Below are positions 15,883 to 18,946 of a stretch of DNA of 18,946 bases, piece after piece. Numbering within the stretch: position 1 is the stretch's first letter; each line of letters begins with the position of its first letter. A program made the position numbers and the translations under genes. Under the pieces are notes generated by a model that was given only the letters and a program-made list of their open reading frames with translations, was not told where the DNA came from and made no database searches. This stretch comes from Euryarchaeota archaeon UBA28 (lineage in GTDB: Archaea; Thermoplasmatota; Poseidoniia; Poseidoniales; Thalassarchaeaceae), in contig DANW01000041.1 of the NCBI GenBank assembly GCA_002501605.1, positions 1 to 18,946 of the forward strand. Reading direction: 5' to 3'.

Positions 15883-18800
15883 ATGGCAATGAATCACAAC
15901 CAATATGCTGTAACAGCCATCGTGGCAACCCTCTGTTTAGCAGGAATTTACACTATAATAGGGGCCGGGCTATCCACCACAGAATCTGGTGGTTTTGAAC
16001 CGGCAGGTTCTGACGTCGCAGATTTTGAACCCATTGGAGAAGGGGGAGTAGATACCGATGAAGATGGAATTCCTGACAGGATGGAGATGACTCTCTACGG
16101 AACAGATTGGAGAGAATTCGACACAGATAACGATGGTTTGAATGATGGATGGGAAATAAGAAATGGTCTTGACCCCCTAGATAACGGTGAGCCTGCTGAC
16201 TCTGAGATTCCTTTCTCAGATACAGATAATGAAGATGAAACAGGTGAGCAAAATGAGACCTTCCCAAATCCCGATAATGGCCCATATGGCGATCCAGACC
16301 GAGACGGTTTGACGAATACCGAAGAGGCGGCTCTGGGAACAAAGCCCATGGATGCGGATTCTGACGATGACGGATTGAATGACAAGTGGGAATCAACCCA
16401 TGTCCATGAAATTGTCACCCCCAATGGTGTGCTAAGGCTACTTGACCCTCTGAATGCTAACAGAGATTGCTACTTCCTCACTCCAGATGGCTCAGTGAAC
16501 AGCCAAGGGCCAGACGCAAGACAACAGATCATGAACGAGCTAAGCAGTGCTGATTGGAATCTCGTTGCCAATGCAGATGGCGAGATTTCATGTGATGCGG
16601 CGCTTGACCTCGAGCAACCAACTCCCGATGGCCTAAGGAATTTCGTAGAGGAGAGATACGACACAAATCCTCTGCAGGAGGATAGTGACGGAGATCTAAT
16701 CGCCGATAGACACGAGATTGCATTTGGATCAATTGAACTGGGGGTTCACTGCGGAGTCCCCGTTTTCGGCACTATCAGTCTGCAAGCACCTTTCCATGAA
16801 TTCATGGAGGAAGCGGGCGATCTGACGTGGTTCGAGCAGGATATGGATGGCGATGGACGCCTGAATGGTCCAAGTGACTGGGACACAGATGGGGACGGAA
16901 TGCCTGATGGTTTCGAATACTGCTATGGGGACTTACTGAATCCCTCAAATGCTACAGATGCGTATGGAGATCCTGACGATGACGGGCTAAATAATGTTGA
17001 AGAGTACGAAGTCGCATATACTTGGGGACCATCAAATTTCACAGATCCTGAGGATTTTGATACAGACAATGATGGGATGCCAGATGGATGGGAGTACCTG
17101 AGTGGGATTCACCCCAATGATGGTAGTAACGCAGATGACGACCCAGACTTCGATGGATACGACTCTGATGGGGATGGCGGGGTCAGGTATTCAGATATGA
17201 TAGGAGTTTCAACAATACAATCAATCGTCGTGGAGAAAGGAGACTACGTGCAAGTCAACAAGACAGTCCTATGGGTTAGGACCGTACAAGACAGCGAATA
17301 TGTCAACATTCCAGTAAAGACCCTTACCGCCGGATGGGTATATCACATCAATGTCAATGTAGGCGATGAGGTCTCCAGCAGGCTACAAGATCTAATTATA
17401 GTAGTCGAGGAAGATGAAAGATTCACAAATCTTGATGAATTCAACGCTAGGGACCGGGACGGCGATGGAGCTGTCGATGGCAGATCAACAGACCCTCTAT
17501 CCCCGGACACAGACGGGGATGGTCTTCTCGATGGGATTGAGGTGAATGGCTGGACAATTAGGATTGTGGACCACGGAGTAAGGGATGTGATTGTCAGAAG
17601 CGACCCGGGGGCATATGATACTGACAGAGACGGACTCTCCGATGCTGTGGAATATTACGAGACATTCACAAATGCCACTGATAGGGATACCGATTCCGAT
17701 GGCCTGGAGGATTTTACTGAGGCAATCGATGGCTTTGTTTGGAATGGCTCAGTTTACTTCACAAATGCCTCCGCCTTTGACACCGATAACGATGGCCTAG
17801 AGGACGGAGAAGAGGTAGTTGATGGCGAGGATCAATACATCACGCACGCCAACAATGCTGACAGCGATGCAGACGGGTTGAACGATGGGGGGGAGGTGCT
17901 GTTCGTTCCAAGGCCATGGCAATCCCCAACTAACCCACTCAATAATGATACAGATGGCGACTCACAGCCCGATGGTTGGGAGATGCAGGTATTCTCTGTC
18001 CAACAGAACACCAATAGTCATAGCCTTTGGGTTGTAACTGATTGGTGGCTACCTCCTGGTTGCGACTCGATGATGGAGTGCGGACTTGGACCCGGTGGTT
18101 GGATATGGAAGAATTATTTGGATGGTTTCTCGTCTTCAGGAGACCGAGATGGCGACGGAAAAATAGATCCAGAATATTTCCTATGGGAACTAAATATCTC
18201 CGGTTTCTTCATTCCAGATGGTGGCAGATGGGCATTGGATCCTTCATATGGTTCGATACCAGATTCCGCCTTCGACATCGATAATGATACTCTCATGAAT
18301 TCCCAAGAGGCACCCGATAGGTGGGATACTAATCCCGTATCCCATGACACAGATGGGGACAAGCTACCAGACGGTTGGGAGGTTACATACTCGGAGGAGT
18401 CCCTAATGCTAGGTCTGGTCGATAACAACACATTGGACGCTCTTGGGGCAAGAGGGCCAATGGATCCAAGAATGCCAGACTCTGACCTAGATGGAATAGA
18501 TGATGGACAGGAGGATTTCGACGGTGACGGACTCAATCGCACGAATCTGATGAATAGGTATTGCCCAGGGTGGAATAACCCCCAAAATTCCGAGTGCCAC
18601 ATAGATCACATGACTGATGCAGGAAACAGGTTCTACGATGACTTGGAGAATTATACGAACTTCGAGGAGTATCAAAATGGGACAAATCCAGTAAACGCAG
18701 ATACTGATGGAGATATATGGGAAGATGGTTCAGAGGTTTATCACCAAGATCAGGATGATGATTCAATGTGGGCAGGATGGGAGTATTACTTTGGGTTCGA

Positions 18801-18939
18801 CCCCTTCGATCCGGCCGACGCCAATGTCGACTCTGATGGTGACGGCTTCGTCAACAAATGCGAGAATAAATGGAATACCCATCCCAAAGATCCGACTAGC
18901 TTCCCATCACAAGGAGAGCTCTGCGACATGTTCAACTAA
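15883..18939 (+). CDS. Secreted calcium-binding-type protein with about 25 TSP3-like repeats (1018 aa)
   Basis: The N-terminus has a hydrophobic segment (AVTAIVATLCLAGIYTIIGAGL, about 9-30) acting as signal or membrane anchor. From residue 57 to about 994 the protein carries about 25 Asp-rich motifs of the form DTDxDGxxDGxE, such as DTDEDGIPD (57-65), DTDNDGLND and DTDGDGLLDG. This is the thrombospondin type 3 loop pattern, in which each loop binds Ca2+. Loops are often followed by short N-x-T-P or TNPLxxD linkers. Residues 434-522 are a non-repeat insert rich in beta-type residues (VDYVQVN-like, WVYHINVNVGDEV). About a dozen cysteines are scattered through the protein and could form disulfides outside the cell. 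No catalytic domain, C-terminal helix or sorting signal is seen; the protein ends GELCDMFN. A rigid Ca-stabilised surface stalk or adhesin is an inference. It is monocistronic by its own promoter. Confidence 0.9.
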   Translation: MAMNHNQYAVTAIVATLCLAGIYTIIGAGLSTTESGGFEPAGSDVADFEPIGEGGVDTDEDGIPDRMEMTLYGTDWREFDTDNDGLNDGWEIRNGLDPLDNGEPADSEIPFSDTDNEDETGEQNETFPNPDNGPYGDPDRDGLTNTEEAALGTKPMDADSDDDGLNDKWESTHVHEIVTPNGVLRLLDPLNANRDCYFLTPDGSVNSQGPDARQQIMNELSSADWNLVANADGEISCDAALDLEQPTPDGLRNFVEERYDTNPLQEDSDGDLIADRHEIAFGSIELGVHCGVPVFGTISLQAPFHEFMEEAGDLTWFEQDMDGDGRLNGPSDWDTDGDGMPDGFEYCYGDLLNPSNATDAYGDPDDDGLNNVEEYEVAYTWGPSNFTDPEDFDTDNDGMPDGWEYLSGIHPNDGSNADDDPDFDGYDSDGDGGVRYSDMIGVSTIQSIVVEKGDYVQVNKTVLWVRTVQDSEYVNIPVKTLTAGWVYHINVNVGDEVSSRLQDLIIVVEEDERFTNLDEFNARDRDGDGAVDGRSTDPLSPDTDGDGLLDGIEVNGWTIRIVDHGVRDVIVRSDPGAYDTDRDGLSDAVEYYETFTNATDRDTDSDGLEDFTEAIDGFVWNGSVYFTNASAFDTDNDGLEDGEEVVDGEDQYITHANNADSDADGLNDGGEVLFVPRPWQSPTNPLNNDTDGDSQPDGWEMQVFSVQQNTNSHSLWVVTDWWLPPGCDSMMECGLGPGGWIWKNYLDGFSSSGDRDGDGKIDPEYFLWELNISGFFIPDGGRWALDPSYGSIPDSAFDIDNDTLMNSQEAPDRWDTNPVSHDTDGDKLPDGWEVTYSEESLMLGLVDNNTLDALGARGPMDPRMPDSDLDGIDDGQEDFDGDGLNRTNLMNRYCPGWNNPQNSECHIDHMTDAGNRFYDDLENYTNFEEYQNGTNPVNADTDGDIWEDGSEVYHQDQDDDSMWAGWEYYFGFDPFDPADANVDSDGDGFVNKCENKWNTHPKDPTSFPSQGELCDMFN

Positions 18940-18946
18940 AGCGCGC

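Noticed and set aside
18114..18602. Long minus-strand frame (162 codons) opposite the TSP3-repeat gene
   Set aside because: It is a by-product of the repetitive GAT/GAC-rich codons, rich in Ser and Pro, with no recognisable domain.

Overview
The window reads as a piece of a marine planktonic archaeal chromosome, most likely Candidatus Poseidoniia (Marine Group II Euryarchaeota, Thermoplasmatota) or a close relative. The support is an archaeal-type alanyl-tRNA synthetase, an archaeal-type RtcB RNA ligase, TATA-like boxes about 25 bases ahead of several start codons (little or no leader), very tight gene packing, and very large secreted proteins of the kind common in these plankton. The lineage is an inference; a 16S rRNA or marker-gene placement would settle it. 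No insertion sequence, prophage, CRISPR array or origin was seen.

Layout. Positions 1-339 hold the 5' part of a minus-strand gene that runs off the left edge. A divergent tRNA pair follows: tRNA-Ser(GGA) on minus and tRNA-Thr(GGT) on plus. Positions 721-7614 hold a 2297-residue surface protein with a signal peptide, two cysteine-bounded CGG modules, MAM/jelly-roll-like beta domains, a C-terminal membrane anchor and an acidic Asp/Glu/Tyr tail. A 53-residue acidic helical protein (7733-7894) abuts the convergent HhH-GPD DNA glycosylase gene (alkA-like, minus). A divergent promoter of only 50 bp separates alkA from a small anchored protein with an HTHD-type His motif (8575-9063), which abuts the convergent rtcB gene (minus).

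The rtcB-alaS divergent intergenic region carries a perfect 14-bp palindrome. To its right lies a plus-strand cluster: alaS (alanyl-tRNA synthetase), a class I aminotransferase that is probably alanine-forming, and an unrecognised soluble protein whose start is unclear. The first two genes could link alanine synthesis to alanine charging. The last gene (15883-18939) encodes a secreted, calcium-binding-type protein with about 25 TSP3-like aspartate-rich repeats.

Housekeeping functions (tRNAs, RNA ligation, alkylation repair, alanine charging) therefore alternate with cell-surface genes. The points most worth following up are the missing canonical start of the gene after the aminotransferase, the rtcB/alaS palindrome, the abutting convergent stops, the small 53-residue gene and the two giant surface proteins.
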